Origin: Deltaproteobacteria bacterium
GTDB taxonomy: Bacteria > Myxococcota_A > UBA9042 > PHBI01
Reading direction: 5' to 3'
Assembly (NCBI GenBank): GCA_020632715.1
Contig: JACKFA010000009.1
Coordinates: forward strand, 382,978 to 446,977
Length of the DNA: 64,000 bases
A model generated the notes under the pieces. That model saw nothing but the letters and a program-made list of their open reading frames with translations. It did no database searches and was not told where the DNA came from. Shown piece by piece: positions 47,144 through 56,728 of the stretch (position 1 is its first letter; every line of letters starts with the position of its first letter). Position numbers and translations under genes: made by a program.

Positions 47144-49687
47144 ATGAAGCACGCGCCCACCCCCGCCTCCGAGGCGCCCGCCGGCTCGGGCCGACGGCTC
47201 CGGGTCGGGATGGTCATCCCGAGCTTCTACCCGGCCGTGGGGTATGGTGGCCCCATCTTCACCTCGCTCCACACCGCCGAGGCGCTCGCGGCGCGCGGCG
47301 TCGACGTGCGCGTCGTCACGACCAACGCCGACGTGCGCGGGCGCCTCGAGGTCGACACGCGCGAGTGGCAGGAGCTCGCCCCGCGCCTCCACGTCCGCTA
47401 CTACCGCGACACCGTGCGCGAGCGCCTCTCCGTGCCGCTCCTGCGCGGGATCCGCGGGGCGCTGGCCGACGTGGACGTCGTCTTCGTGCAGGCGATGTTC
47501 TCGACGCCCGTGCTGTTCGCGCTCGCGACCGCGCGGCAGCTCGGGAAGCCCGCGGTGTTGACGCCGCACGGGGCGCTCGGGGCCTGGTGCCTCGAGCAGG
47601 GCCTCTCGCCGCGCCTGAAGACCGCGTGGCTCCGCTGGCTCGTGAACCCGCTGACCCGGCGCGACACCGTCTGGCACGCGACCACCGAGACCGAGTCGCA
47701 GGAGATCCTCGCGCAGTTCCCCGACGCGCGCGTCGTCTCCATCCCGAACGGCATCGACCTCGAGCTCTTCGCGGCGCCCGAGCGCGTCTCGGCGCGCGAG
47801 CTCGTGCGGCGCTTCCACGGCGTCGACCCCGGCGCGCGCGCAGGCCCCGCCGTCGTCTCCCTCGGGCGGCTCCACAAGAAGAAGGGCTTCGACACGCTCA
47901 TCGACGGGTTCGCGCGCTTCCGCGCCGACTTCCCCGACGCCGTCCTCTGCATCGCGGGCTTCGACGAGGGCGAGGGCGCGGCGCTCCGCGAGCGCATCGA
48001 GCGCCTCGGCCTCGGCGGGCGCGCGTTCGTGCGCGGCGCCGTCGACGGGCAGGACAAGGTCACCTTCCTCGCGAGCGGCGACGTCTTCGCCCTGCCCTCC
48101 CGCCACGAGAACTTCGGGCTCGTCTACGCCGAGGCCCTCGCGGCCGGCACGCCGGTCATCGCGAGCCGCGACACGCCGTGGCAGGCGGTCGTCGAGCACG
48201 ACGTCGGGCGCTGGGTCGAGGGCACCCCGGAGGCCTTCGCGGAGGCGCTCGCGAGCGTCGTCCGCGCCGACCCGCTCGCCATGGGGCGGCGCGGGCGCGC
48301 GTGGGCGCGAGAGGCGTTCGCGTGGCCGACGATCGCGCGCGAGCTCGAGGCGCTCTTCCGCGACCTCGCCGGGCTCCCGGCCCCGCCGCCCGAGGCGGAG
48401 CCGCTCGCCACGCAGCGCGCGCGCCGGCCGAAGACGCCGCCGCGGCGGCAGGTGGCGGCGGGAGGGCGCCCGCTGCGGCTCGGGCTCGTGATCCCGAGCT
48501 TCTACCCGGCCACGGGCTTCGGCGGGCCCATCTTCACGTCACTCCACACGGCGCAGGCGCTCGCGCGGCGCGGGGTCGAGGTGAGCGTGGTCACGACCAA
48601 CGCGGACGTCGGCGGCCGGCTCGACGTGGACACGCGCCGCTGGCACGACCTCGAGCCGAACCTGCGCGTACGCTACTTCGCCGACACGGTCACCGACCGG
48701 CTCTCCGTCGCGCTCCTCGCCGGGATCCGGGGCGCCCTCGCCGACGTGGACGTGATCTCCGTGCAGGCCCTCTTCTCCGTGCCCGTGCTGGCCGGCCTCG
48801 CCGTGGCCGCCGAGTCCGGGCGCCCGGCGGTGCTCACGCCGCGGGGGGCGCTCGGCGCGTGGTGCCTCGAGCAGGGGCTCTCGCCGTCGCTCAAGCGCGC
48901 GTGGCTCCGCTACCTCGTGGGGCCGCTCGCCGGGCGCACGGTGTGGCACGCGACGTCCCCCGCCGAGGCGGACGAGGTGCGGCTCCAGTTCCCGGCGGCC
49001 CGGGTCGAGGTCGTGCCGAACGGCATCGACGTCGAGCTCTTCCGCGAGCCGGCGGCGCTGCCGCGCGGCGAGTACCTCGCGCGCTTCCTGGGCGCCGCGG
49101 ACGCGGGCGGCGACGTGCCCGGGCCGGTCGTGGTGTCGCTCGGGAGGCTCCACGAGAAGAAGGGCTTCGACATCCTCGTCGACGCCTTCGCGCGCTTCGC
49201 GGCCGAGCGTCCGGGCGCGCTCCTCGCCATCGCGGGGCCGGACCACGGGCTGCGGCCGGCGCTCGTCGAGCGCGTCGCCGCGCGCGGGCTCGCCGGGCGC
49301 GCGTTCGTGCTCGATCCGCTCGCGGGCCGGGACAAGGTCGACTTCCTCGCGGGCGCCGACCTCTTCGCCCTGCCCTCGCATCACGAGAACTTCGGCGTGG
49401 TCTACGCCGAGGCGCTCGCGGCCGGGACGCCCGTCATCGCGAGCCGCGACACACCGTGGCAGGAGGTCGAGCTCCACGGCGCGGGGCGCTGGGTCGACGC
49501 GACGGTCGAGGCCGTGGCGCGGGCGATGGGGGAGATCGTGGCGGAGGGGCCGGCCGAGATGGGGGCGCGCGGGCGCGCGTGGGCGCTCGAGGCGTTCGCG
49601 TGGCCGCGGATCGCCGAGCAGCTCGAGGCGATCTATCGCGAGCTCGCGGGCTGGTCGCCGCTCCCCGGGACCGGGAGGACGCCGTGA
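47144..49687 (+). CDS. Fused tandem GT4-family glycosyltransferase
   Basis: 847 residues containing two full GT-B (GT4) glycosyltransferases in one chain: copy 1 at about 19-415 and copy 2 at about 440-847. Each has an N-terminal IPSFYPA-x-GxGGPIFTSLHTA motif, VLTPxGALGAWCLEQGLSP, VSLGRLHxKKGFD, and the E-x7-E motif within HENFG(L/V)VYAEALAAGTPVIAS. The copies are closely alike, so this is an internal duplication joined by an Arg/Pro/Ala linker. Each copy presumably transfers a sugar from a nucleotide-sugar onto a surface glycan. The stop overlaps the next gene by GTGA. Confidence 0.93.
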   Translation: MKHAPTPASEAPAGSGRRLRVGMVIPSFYPAVGYGGPIFTSLHTAEALAARGVDVRVVTTNADVRGRLEVDTREWQELAPRLHVRYYRDTVRERLSVPLLRGIRGALADVDVVFVQAMFSTPVLFALATARQLGKPAVLTPHGALGAWCLEQGLSPRLKTAWLRWLVNPLTRRDTVWHATTETESQEILAQFPDARVVSIPNGIDLELFAAPERVSARELVRRFHGVDPGARAGPAVVSLGRLHKKKGFDTLIDGFARFRADFPDAVLCIAGFDEGEGAALRERIERLGLGGRAFVRGAVDGQDKVTFLASGDVFALPSRHENFGLVYAEALAAGTPVIASRDTPWQAVVEHDVGRWVEGTPEAFAEALASVVRADPLAMGRRGRAWAREAFAWPTIARELEALFRDLAGLPAPPPEAEPLATQRARRPKTPPRRQVAAGGRPLRLGLVIPSFYPATGFGGPIFTSLHTAQALARRGVEVSVVTTNADVGGRLDVDTRRWHDLEPNLRVRYFADTVTDRLSVALLAGIRGALADVDVISVQALFSVPVLAGLAVAAESGRPAVLTPRGALGAWCLEQGLSPSLKRAWLRYLVGPLAGRTVWHATSPAEADEVRLQFPAARVEVVPNGIDVELFREPAALPRGEYLARFLGAADAGGDVPGPVVVSLGRLHEKKGFDILVDAFARFAAERPGALLAIAGPDHGLRPALVERVAARGLAGRAFVLDPLAGRDKVDFLAGADLFALPSHHENFGVVYAEALAAGTPVIASRDTPWQEVELHGAGRWVDATVEAVARAMGEIVAEGPAEMGARGRAWALEAFAWPRIAEQLEAIYRELAGWSPLPGTGRTP

Positions 49688-50865
49688 GGATCGGCATCGT
49701 CGGGCCGGCGGACGTCGGGCACGGCACCGCGCGCGTGGTGCAGGACTGGGCGATCGTCCTCGCGGGGGCCGGGCACGAGGTGCTCGTGGTCGACATCGCG
49801 CCGGCGGGGGCGCCGCCGCTCGACCTCGGCGCGGACGTCGTCCGGCGGCTGCAGCCGCCGTCGGGGCGGGGCGGGATCACGGGGCTCGTCGCGAGCGCGC
49901 GCGCGGCGGCGCGGGTCGTGGCGCACGAGCACCGGGAGCGGGCGTTCGACCTCGTCGTGACGCACCTCCAGCTCGAGGCGATCGCGGTCCGGCAGGCCGT
50001 GCCGGGCGTGCCGATCCTCGGCACCTGGCACTCGCCGCTCGTCGACGAGTCGCGCCTCAACGACTGGGTCTACGGCTCGGCGCGGCGGCGCCTGACGTGG
50101 CCCGCGCGGCGGCTCGCCTTCGAGGCCATCGAGCGGGCGGCGCTGCGGAGCGTGAACGCCATTCACACGCTCTCGCGCTTCACGTGGCAGCGCCTGACGG
50201 ATCGGTACGGCGGGCTCGAGCGGCGGACGCCGTGGCACCTGGTGCCGGGCACCTACGACGAGCAGCGCTTCCACCCGGAGGGCGAGCGGCGGGCGAGCCG
50301 GCGCGCGCTGGGGTTGCCGGAGGCGGGGACGCTCCTGGTGGCGGTGCGGCGGCTGGTCCCGCGGAACGGGGTGGAGCGGCTCATCGCGGCGGCGGCGGCG
50401 GCGCGCTCGGCGGGGCTCGACGCGCGCTTCGCCATCGCGGGCGGGGGGTGGCTGCGGGAGGCGCTCGAGGCGGACATCGCGGCGCGCGGGCTCGACGGGC
50501 GGGTGACGCTCCTCGGGCGGGTGCCGGACGCGGAGCTGCCGCTCCTGTATCGCGCGGGGGACGCGGCGCTCATGCCGACGCGCGAGCTCGAGTGCTTCGG
50601 GCTCCCGGCGATCGAGGCGCTCGGGTCGGGGACGCCGTGCCTCGCGACGCCGTGCGGCGGGCTCAAGGAGGTGCTCGAGCCGTTCCCGGCGTGGGTCGCG
50701 CGCGAGAACGGGGACGCGGCGTTCACGGAGCTCGTGCTCGCCTTCCTCCGCGGGGAGCTCCCGCGCGACGGCGAGGTCGCGCACGCCTCGGCGACGACGC
50801 GCTTCTCGCGGGCGGCGGTCGGCCCCGCGATCCTGAAGGCGGTCGAGGCGGCGGCGCGCGGCTGA
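49684..50865 (+). CDS. GT4-family glycosyltransferase
   Basis: 393 residues with a GT-B fold: N-terminal MRIGIVGPADVGHGTARVV and GTWHSPLVDES, and a C-terminal half with AVRRLVPRNGVERLI, AIAGGGWLREALE and ELECFGLPAIEALGSGTPCLATPCGG (E-x7-E). It begins at GTG 49684 overlapping the upstream stop, hence co-translated. Sequence is clearly different from the tandem copies, so it should act on another bond of the same glycan. No polymerase, flippase or export genes are seen next to it, so the product cannot be guessed. Confidence 0.9.
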   Translation: MRIGIVGPADVGHGTARVVQDWAIVLAGAGHEVLVVDIAPAGAPPLDLGADVVRRLQPPSGRGGITGLVASARAAARVVAHEHRERAFDLVVTHLQLEAIAVRQAVPGVPILGTWHSPLVDESRLNDWVYGSARRRLTWPARRLAFEAIERAALRSVNAIHTLSRFTWQRLTDRYGGLERRTPWHLVPGTYDEQRFHPEGERRASRRALGLPEAGTLLVAVRRLVPRNGVERLIAAAAAARSAGLDARFAIAGGGWLREALEADIAARGLDGRVTLLGRVPDAELPLLYRAGDAALMPTRELECFGLPAIEALGSGTPCLATPCGGLKEVLEPFPAWVARENGDAAFTELVLAFLRGELPRDGEVAHASATTRFSRAAVGPAILKAVEAAARG

Positions 50866-51018
50866 CGGGCGGGGGAGCGCGCGCGCGGCTGCGGACCATG
50901 ACGCAGCGCGTCATTCCGCGCAGATGGCGGCCGTGCGCGGTTTCGCCCGGCGGTTCGCGCTGGCCGCGGCGGCGACGCGGCGGTATAGGAGGGGCGAACC
51001 GGAGACGCGGGAGACGCC

Positions 51019-52455
51019 ATGGAGACGACGTTCGACGACGCGCTGCTGAGCAGCGTGAAGCACCGACTCGAGGCCGCGAATCGCGCGTACGCCGCGCTCT
51101 ACCCGGGGGAGCCGCCCACGCGGCAGCCGGTGCACACGGTGTATGGCGGGGCGCACATCTTCAAGGCGGGGACGGCGGCGAAGCTCGGGCAGATCGGGCT
51201 CGGGACGCTCACGGCCTACGCGCCGGACTTCGCGACGTTCGCGCGGGCGCTCGAGCTCCCGGGGCACGAGGCGCTGCCGGCGGACGCGGCGGGGGTGGCG
51301 GCGCTCGGGCGCGCGCTCGAGGCGGGCGAGGAGACGGCGGCGACGGCGGCGGCGCGGCTCCCGTGGCTCGTGTACAAGCGGGTGGTCGAGAAGCTCGAGA
51401 AGGAGGCGGTCGAGGACTTCCGCATCGACTTCGAGGACGGCTACGGCAACCGCCCGCACGAGGAGGAGGACCGGGACGCGGAGCGCGCGGCGCTCGAGGT
51501 CGCCGAGGGGATGGCGAGCGGGGGGCTCCCGCCGTTCGTCGGGATCCGCGTGAAGCCGCTGAACGCGGAGCTCGCGGAGCGCAGCATGCGCACGCTCGAC
51601 ATCTTCCTCACGACGTTGGCGGCGAAGACGGGCGGGGAGCTGCCGAACGGCTTCGTGGTGACGCTCCCGAAGGTGACGATCCCCGAGCAGGTGACGGCGC
51701 TCGTCGAGCTCTTCGCGTTGCTCGAGGCGAAGACGGCGCTCGTGGCGGGGTCGCTCAAGTGCGAGCTCATGATCGAGACGCCGCAGAGCATCATCGACGC
51801 CGAGGGGCGCGTGACGATCCCGGGGCTCGTGCGGGCGGCGTCGGGGCGCTGCGTGGCGTGCCACTTCGGGACGTACGACTACACGGCGTCGTGCAGCGTG
51901 ACGGCGGCGTACCAGGCCATCGACCACCCGGCGAGCGACTTCGCGACGCACATGATGCAGGTGGCGCTCGGGCAGACCGGGGTCTGGATGAGCGACGGGG
52001 CGACCGTGGTGATGCCGATCCCGCCGCACCGGGCGGCGAAGGGGGGACCGGCGCTCACGGCCGAGCAGGAGGCCGAGAACGAGGCGACGGTGTTCCGCGC
52101 GTGGAAGCTCCACTTCCACAACATCACGCACGCGCTCCGGCGCGGGATCTACCAGGGCTGGGACCTCCACCCGGGGCAGCTCCCGATCCGCTACGCGGCG
52201 ATCTACACGTTCTTCCTCGAGAGCCTCGACGCGGCGAGCCTGCGGCTCACGAAGTTCATCGAGCGCGCGGCGCAGGCGACGCTCGTCGGCGACACCTTCG
52301 ACGACGCGGCGACCGGCCAGGGGCTCCTGAACTACTTCCAGCGGGCGCTCAACTGCGGCGCGGTCGACGAGGCCGAGCTGCACGCGACGGGGCTCACGAA
52401 GGAGGAGCTGCACGCGAAGTCGTTCGTGGCGATCGTGGAGAACCGGCGGAGCTGA
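51019..52455 (+). CDS. DUF6986/HpcH-HpaI-aldolase-like protein
   Basis: 478-residue soluble protein with a TIM-barrel of the HpcH/HpaI aldolase-citrate lyase type (also annotated DUF6986 or phosphoenolpyruvate kinase-like). Characteristic parts are HTVYGGAHIFKAG, DFRIDFEDGYGNRPHEEED, PFVGIRVKPLNAE, LKCELMIETPQSII (metal-binding Glu) and HFGTYDYTASC. There is no signal peptide. Substrate unknown; the family is commonly near purine or allantoin catabolism genes in other bacteria, but none are seen here. It ends at a convergent CACGGAGA repeat. Confidence 0.85.
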   Translation: METTFDDALLSSVKHRLEAANRAYAALYPGEPPTRQPVHTVYGGAHIFKAGTAAKLGQIGLGTLTAYAPDFATFARALELPGHEALPADAAGVAALGRALEAGEETAATAAARLPWLVYKRVVEKLEKEAVEDFRIDFEDGYGNRPHEEEDRDAERAALEVAEGMASGGLPPFVGIRVKPLNAELAERSMRTLDIFLTTLAAKTGGELPNGFVVTLPKVTIPEQVTALVELFALLEAKTALVAGSLKCELMIETPQSIIDAEGRVTIPGLVRAASGRCVACHFGTYDYTASCSVTAAYQAIDHPASDFATHMMQVALGQTGVWMSDGATVVMPIPPHRAAKGGPALTAEQEAENEATVFRAWKLHFHNITHALRRGIYQGWDLHPGQLPIRYAAIYTFFLESLDAASLRLTKFIERAAQATLVGDTFDDAATGQGLLNYFQRALNCGAVDEAELHATGLTKEELHAKSFVAIVENRRS

Positions 52456-52474
52456 TCCCAGTCCGAAGGGGACA

Positions 52475-52562
52475 ACCACGGAGACACGGAGACACGGAGG
52501 GAGGGCGGAGAGAGCGAAGGAGTCTCCCTCCGTGCTCCTCTGTGTCTCCGTGTCTCCCCCCT
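52475..52562. repeat. CACGGAGA inverted repeat, copy 2 (aldolase / DUF2156 convergent gap)
   Basis: The left arm (52475-52500) reads ACCACGGAGACACGGAGACA then CGGAGG; the right arm (52526-52560) is a complement version CCTCCGTGCTCCTCTGTGTC followed by TCCGTGTCTCC, with a spacer of only about 25 bp. It is a compact version of copy 1. Confidence 0.85.
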
Positions 52563-52606
52563 GCGCGGGAGGAACGCCGAACAGGCCCAGCGCCTGCGTC
52601 CCGCCC

Positions 52607-53776
52607 TCAACCCTGCGTCTCGGGCCGCTGGAGCGCCGCCGACGCGCCCGGGAGGCGCACGAGCGGCGGCGAGCCGAAGAGGCCCCACAAGCGGCAGCCG
52701 ACATAGAGCGTCCAGGCGTTCATCTTCGGCCACGCCGAGAGCGACACCGGCTCCCAGCGCGGGTCGAACTTGTCCTTGTACCGGGCGAGCGACTCGAACG
52801 GGAACAGGCGGTTCCCGAGCCGGCTCCGGTAGAGCCAGCGGAAGATGCGCCTCAACAGGGGCTTGTCGGGCCCCGGGATGGGCGTCCGCTCCGCCATCGG
52901 GCAGGCGCCTAGCGAGAGCACGCGCTTGCCCTCCTCCTGGAGCATCCGGATGGCGCCCGTCAGCAGCACGTCCATCGCGCCCGCGGGCGCCCCCGGCTCG
53001 CGCGCCATGACGTCCACCCCGTAGCCCTCGCCATCCCAGCCGGGGGTCAGCGTGATGAACGCGACCGGCGCCTCGCGATCGCCCGCTCGCGCCGCGAGGA
53101 AGCGCCTCCCCGCGGCGCGATCGAAGCACGGCGTCCCGATGAGGAGCGCCATCGGGTCCTCGAGCGGGCGCGCCGCGAGCCAGTGCGCGTAGAGGTGCGC
53201 GAGGTCCGCCGCCGCGCGCTCCCGCGGGACCTCCACCACCTCGATGCCGTAGCGCTTCGTGCCGCGGTTCACCATCTGCCGGAGATCCGCGTGCGCCTTC
53301 CCGCCGAGGTCGAAGCCCTCGAGGTCCACGAACGCCTCGGAGCCTACGCAGAGCCCGCGGAAGCCCGCCTCACGCAGCGCCGCCCGCTCGGGCTCCGCCA
53401 CCGGGAAGACCAGCGCCTTCCGGTAGCCCGCGCCCGCGAGCGCGTCGCGGAAGTCGGTGAGGAGCCGCGCCGCGTCGCCGCGCGCGTGCACCCCGCCGGC
53501 GACGAACGCGTGGCGGCGCGACGCGCCCCAGGTGAGGAGCCCGTCGCCCGTCCGGAACGCGCGCAGATCGGGCTCCACCGAGAGGTAGGCGTTCGCGCGC
53601 GGCGAGGCCACCACGTAGCGGGCGATCTCCTCCGGCGTCAGGTCGGCGTCCGGCACGCGCGCGGCGTCGGCCCTCCCGGAGAGCGCGTCCGCGACCACGC
53701 CCGGCGCGCGCGCGATGGCGCGGAGGGCGGCCCCGGGGTGGCGTCGTCGCGGGTAGGCGGCGGTCAGCGCGTTCAA
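52607..53776 (-). CDS. DUF2156 protein, MprF C-terminal-domain-like (aminoacyl-lipid transferase type)
   Basis: 389 residues with the GNAT-like DUF2156 fold of MprF-type proteins, which transfer lysine or alanine to phosphatidylglycerol. Seen: YLSVEPDLRAFRTGDGLLTWG, KALVFPVAEPERAALREAGF, ASLDLE-like YGxEVVEV and the terminal ESLARYKDKFDPRWEPVSLS. There is no membrane flippase part, as in stand-alone DUF2156 proteins. The TTG start at 53776 overlaps the stop of the amidotransferase gene (TTGA), so it is coupled to it. tRNA-dependent activity is inference. Confidence 0.78.
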   Translation of the reverse strand: MNALTAAYPRRRHPGAALRAIARAPGVVADALSGRADAARVPDADLTPEEIARYVVASPRANAYLSVEPDLRAFRTGDGLLTWGASRRHAFVAGGVHARGDAARLLTDFRDALAGAGYRKALVFPVAEPERAALREAGFRGLCVGSEAFVDLEGFDLGGKAHADLRQMVNRGTKRYGIEVVEVPRERAAADLAHLYAHWLAARPLEDPMALLIGTPCFDRAAGRRFLAARAGDREAPVAFITLTPGWDGEGYGVDVMAREPGAPAGAMDVLLTGAIRMLQEEGKRVLSLGACPMAERTPIPGPDKPLLRRIFRWLYRSRLGNRLFPFESLARYKDKFDPRWEPVSLSAWPKMNAWTLYVGCRLWGLFGSPPLVRLPGASAALQRPETQG

Positions 53777-54639
53777 ACCGGCGCCGCGGCGGCGAGGGCC
53801 CGCTGCGGGTTCTCGAGCGCGCCGTCGACCAGGCGCATCCGCCAGTCGACGCCGATGACGTCGCCCTCGGCGAGCTCGAGCCACACGTTCTCCCCCTGCA
53901 GGGGCTCGCTCGAGACGATGAGGTGGTTCACGAAGCCCGTCGCCGTCGGCGCCTCGCACTGGGGCGCCAGGCTCGCGCACACGCCGCGGTCGCTGCAGCG
54001 GTTCTTGTAGCTCGAGTAGAAGAGCTCCTTGCCGCCGTGGATGGCCGCGAGCACCGTGCCGTCGGTCACGAGCAGCGTGAGGAGCGCGCGGTCGACGTCC
54101 GGGCGCCCGTCGGCGATCTCGCGGACGCGCGCGACCGTCGCCTCGAGCGCGGTGATGACCTCGTCGACGCCGAGGCGCTGCGCGAGCGGCCCGTACTTCG
54201 CGAGCTCGGTGAGGAAGAGGAAGAAGATCCGCTCGCTGTCGGTGTCGCCGAGGACGTAGCGGCGGAGGCGCGGGGCGATGGCGCTCTCGACGGCCTCGCG
54301 CACGTCCGCGAACGCGGGCACGTCGCCGTTGTGGCACATCACCCAGCGGCCGTGCTGGAAGGGGTGCGAGTTGAGCACCGAGTTGACGCCCTGCGTCGCG
54401 CGGCGGATGTGGGCGACGACCGTCTCGGACGCGACGATGCCGCTCACGTGCTGGAAGAGCGCGCAGTCCATGGCGCCCGTGGCCGTCTTCATGACGTGCG
54501 GCGCGCCGTCGACGTAGTACGCGACGCCCCACCCGTCGGGGTGGCGCTGGCTCTGCACGGCGAGGGCGTTGTCCGCCGCTACGAGGGAGCGGTGGACCTG
54601 ACTCGGGATGACGCTTCTGAAGCCGAACAGCCTACACAT
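53773..54639 (-). CDS. Class II glutamine amidotransferase (YafJ-type)
   Basis: 288 residues starting MCRLFGFRSVIPSQVHRSLV with the N-terminal nucleophile Cys2 of Ntn-hydrolases after Met removal. Also HPDGWGVAYY, RRATQGVNSVLNSHPFQHG and WVMCHNGDVPAF, which are the YafJ-type family signatures. No synthase domain follows, so it either acts alone as an amide hydrolase or with a partner. Followed by the DUF2156 gene in the same mRNA; the two may modify the same product, but this is inference. Confidence 0.9.
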   Translation of the reverse strand: MCRLFGFRSVIPSQVHRSLVAADNALAVQSQRHPDGWGVAYYVDGAPHVMKTATGAMDCALFQHVSGIVASETVVAHIRRATQGVNSVLNSHPFQHGRWVMCHNGDVPAFADVREAVESAIAPRLRRYVLGDTDSERIFFLFLTELAKYGPLAQRLGVDEVITALEATVARVREIADGRPDVDRALLTLLVTDGTVLAAIHGGKELFYSSYKNRCSDRGVCASLAPQCEAPTATGFVNHLIVSSEPLQGENVWLELAEGDVIGVDWRMRLVDGALENPQRALAAAAPV

Positions 54640-54710
54640 CGCGCCGGGATCTTAGGGGCGCGCCCCGGCGACGGCAAGGCGCCGCGGCCGGGGCGTCGTC
54701 ACCGGGGAAG

Positions 54711-56567
54711 CTAGAAGACCATCGTCAGGCCGCTGCGGTCGCCGCTCTGGATGGCGACGGCGCGGGCCTTCACGCGCGGGAGCACGTTGTGCACGAAGTA
54801 GCGGGCGGCGGCGATCTTGCCGTGGAGGTAGCGCGCCTCGGCGTCGTCCGTGAGGAACTGGCCGAAGCCCTCGTCGAGCGGATCGACGTGCTTCGCCTGG
54901 AGGCGCGCGTCGTAGAGCTGCTGCGCCTTGAGGGCGTGGCGCAGGAGGAGCCACGCCACGAGCGTGTCGCCGAACATCTGGAGGAACGCGGCCGAGTGGA
55001 ACGCCGGGTACTCGACGTCACCCTTCATCATCGACTGCGAGAACGCCATCGCCGTGCTGGCGAGGGCGTCGCGCGCCTTGGCGAGGGCCTTGATCTCGTC
55101 GGCGTACGCGCCGTCCTTGTGCGGCCCGTTCACGAGCTTGTTCACCTCGTTCAGCATCGTCATCATCATGACGCCGCCGCCGCGCGCCACCTTGCGCCCG
55201 AGGAGGTCCATCGCCTGGACGCCGTTGGCGCCCTCGTAGATGCTCGCGATCTTCACGTCGCGGAGGAGCTGCTCCATCCCGTACTCGCGGATGTAGCCGT
55301 AGCCGCCGTGCACCTGCACGCCGAGCTCGCAGACCTTGAAGCCCTCGTCCGAGCACCACGCCTTCACGATGGGCGTGAGGATCTCGAGCTGGTGCATCCA
55401 GGTCTTCTTCTCGTTGTCGTCGCCCGCGATCTCCGCCTTGTCGAGGCAGTACGCGGCGTAGAGCATGAGCGCGCGGCCGCCCTGCACCATCGCCTTCATG
55501 TGGAGCAGCATCCGGCGCACGTCCGGGTGCTCGATGATGGCGACGCGCTCCGGGTTGGCCTTCCGCGCGTCGGAGAGGCGCGTGCCCTGGATGCGCTCCT
55601 TCGCGTAGCGGACGGCCCACTCGTAGGCGAGGCCCGACTGGCCGACGCCCTGGACGCCGACCGCGATGCGCGCCTCGTTCATCATCTGGAACATGAAGCG
55701 GAGGCCCTCGCCCTGCTCGCCCACGATCCAGCCCTCGCAGTCGCCCTCGTCGCCGAAGGAGAGCTGGCAGGTGGAGGAGCCGTGGATGCCGAGCTTCTCC
55801 TCGATGGCGACGGTCGTGACGTCGTTCCTGCCGGCGAGCTTGCCGTTCTTGTCGACCTTGTGCTTCGGCACGATGAAGAGCGAGACGCCGCGCGAGTCCG
55901 GCGGGTCGCCCACGACGCGACCGAGCACCATGTGCACGATGTTGTCGGTGAGGTCCTGATCGCCGCTCGAGATGAAGATCTTCTGGCCCTTGATCTTGAA
56001 GAAGCCGGGCCGCCCTTCGATGGGGGTGGCGGCGGTCTTGAGATCCGGGACGGCCGTGCCGGCGGAGGGCTCGGTGAGGCACATCGTGCCGGCCCACTCG
56101 CCGGTCGTGAGCTTGTCGAGGTAGACCGACTTCTGGTCGGCGCTGCCGAAGTCGCGCACGAGGCCGATGACGCCGTGCGTGAGGCCCGGGGTGAACATGA
56201 AGTTCACGTTGGCGGCCGTGAAGAGCTCCTGCGCGGCGATGTGGATCGCGACGGGGAAGCCCTGGCCGCCGGCCTCGGCGGGGGCGGAGAGGCCGTTCCA
56301 GCCGGACTCGCAGAAGACCTTGTAGGCCTCCTTGAAGCCGGGCGGCAGGATGACCTGGCCGTCGACGAGCTTCGCGCCGATGCGATCGCCGGCCTCGTTG
56401 ACCGGGTAGAGGACCTCGGCGGCCTGCGTGTAGGCCATGTCGAGGACCTCGTTCATGACGTCGGCGTCGAGCTCCTTGAAGCGCTCGTGCTGGGTCAGGG
56501 CGCCAAGGTTCAGGAAGTCGAACAGATTGAAGCGGATGTCCCGCATGTCCGCGTAGAACTCGGCCAC
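54711..56567 (-). CDS. Acyl-CoA dehydrogenase (DmdC-like, with extended C-terminus)
   Basis: FAD enzyme oxidising an acyl-CoA. 618 residues with MAEFYADMRDIRFNLFDFLN, FMFTPGLTHGVIGLV, MCLTEPSAGTAVPDLKT and EEKLGIHGSSTCQLSF. The catalytic-Glu region is ASIYEGANGVQAMDLLG. The C-terminal about 150 residues (LRHALKAQQ ... RARAVAIQSGDRSGLTMVF) belong to the longer DmdC/ACDH_C subtype, which includes 3-methylmercaptopropionyl-CoA dehydrogenases. The substrate cannot be fixed without electron-transfer flavoprotein or other beta-oxidation genes, which are not seen here. Divergent from the second dehydrogenase. Confidence 0.93.
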   Translation of the reverse strand: MAEFYADMRDIRFNLFDFLNLGALTQHERFKELDADVMNEVLDMAYTQAAEVLYPVNEAGDRIGAKLVDGQVILPPGFKEAYKVFCESGWNGLSAPAEAGGQGFPVAIHIAAQELFTAANVNFMFTPGLTHGVIGLVRDFGSADQKSVYLDKLTTGEWAGTMCLTEPSAGTAVPDLKTAATPIEGRPGFFKIKGQKIFISSGDQDLTDNIVHMVLGRVVGDPPDSRGVSLFIVPKHKVDKNGKLAGRNDVTTVAIEEKLGIHGSSTCQLSFGDEGDCEGWIVGEQGEGLRFMFQMMNEARIAVGVQGVGQSGLAYEWAVRYAKERIQGTRLSDARKANPERVAIIEHPDVRRMLLHMKAMVQGGRALMLYAAYCLDKAEIAGDDNEKKTWMHQLEILTPIVKAWCSDEGFKVCELGVQVHGGYGYIREYGMEQLLRDVKIASIYEGANGVQAMDLLGRKVARGGGVMMMTMLNEVNKLVNGPHKDGAYADEIKALAKARDALASTAMAFSQSMMKGDVEYPAFHSAAFLQMFGDTLVAWLLLRHALKAQQLYDARLQAKHVDPLDEGFGQFLTDDAEARYLHGKIAAARYFVHNVLPRVKARAVAIQSGDRSGLTMVF

Positions 56568-56651
56568 GACCCTCTCCCTGTGTCATGCGGCGCCGGTGAC
56601 GCGCGCTGGTCGGATTGCGGCGCCGAGGCTCGCCTCGATGCGCCTGGGACA

Positions 56652-56679
56652 GGTATAGATCCAGGGAGTCGTAAAGCAA
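56652..56679 (-). promoter_or_regulatory. Probable promoter of the DmdC-like gene
   Basis: On the minus strand TTGCTT (plus-strand 56674-56679) and TATACC (plus-strand 56652-56657) are spaced 16 bp, about 85 bp before the ATG at 56567. It lies in the 161-bp gap between two divergent acyl-CoA dehydrogenase genes. Match to sigma-70 is fair. Confidence 0.45.
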
Positions 56680-56728
56680 ACCAAAAATGAATGACGGCTC
56701 AATCACCGCCGGAGGAGGCCGTAACCCC

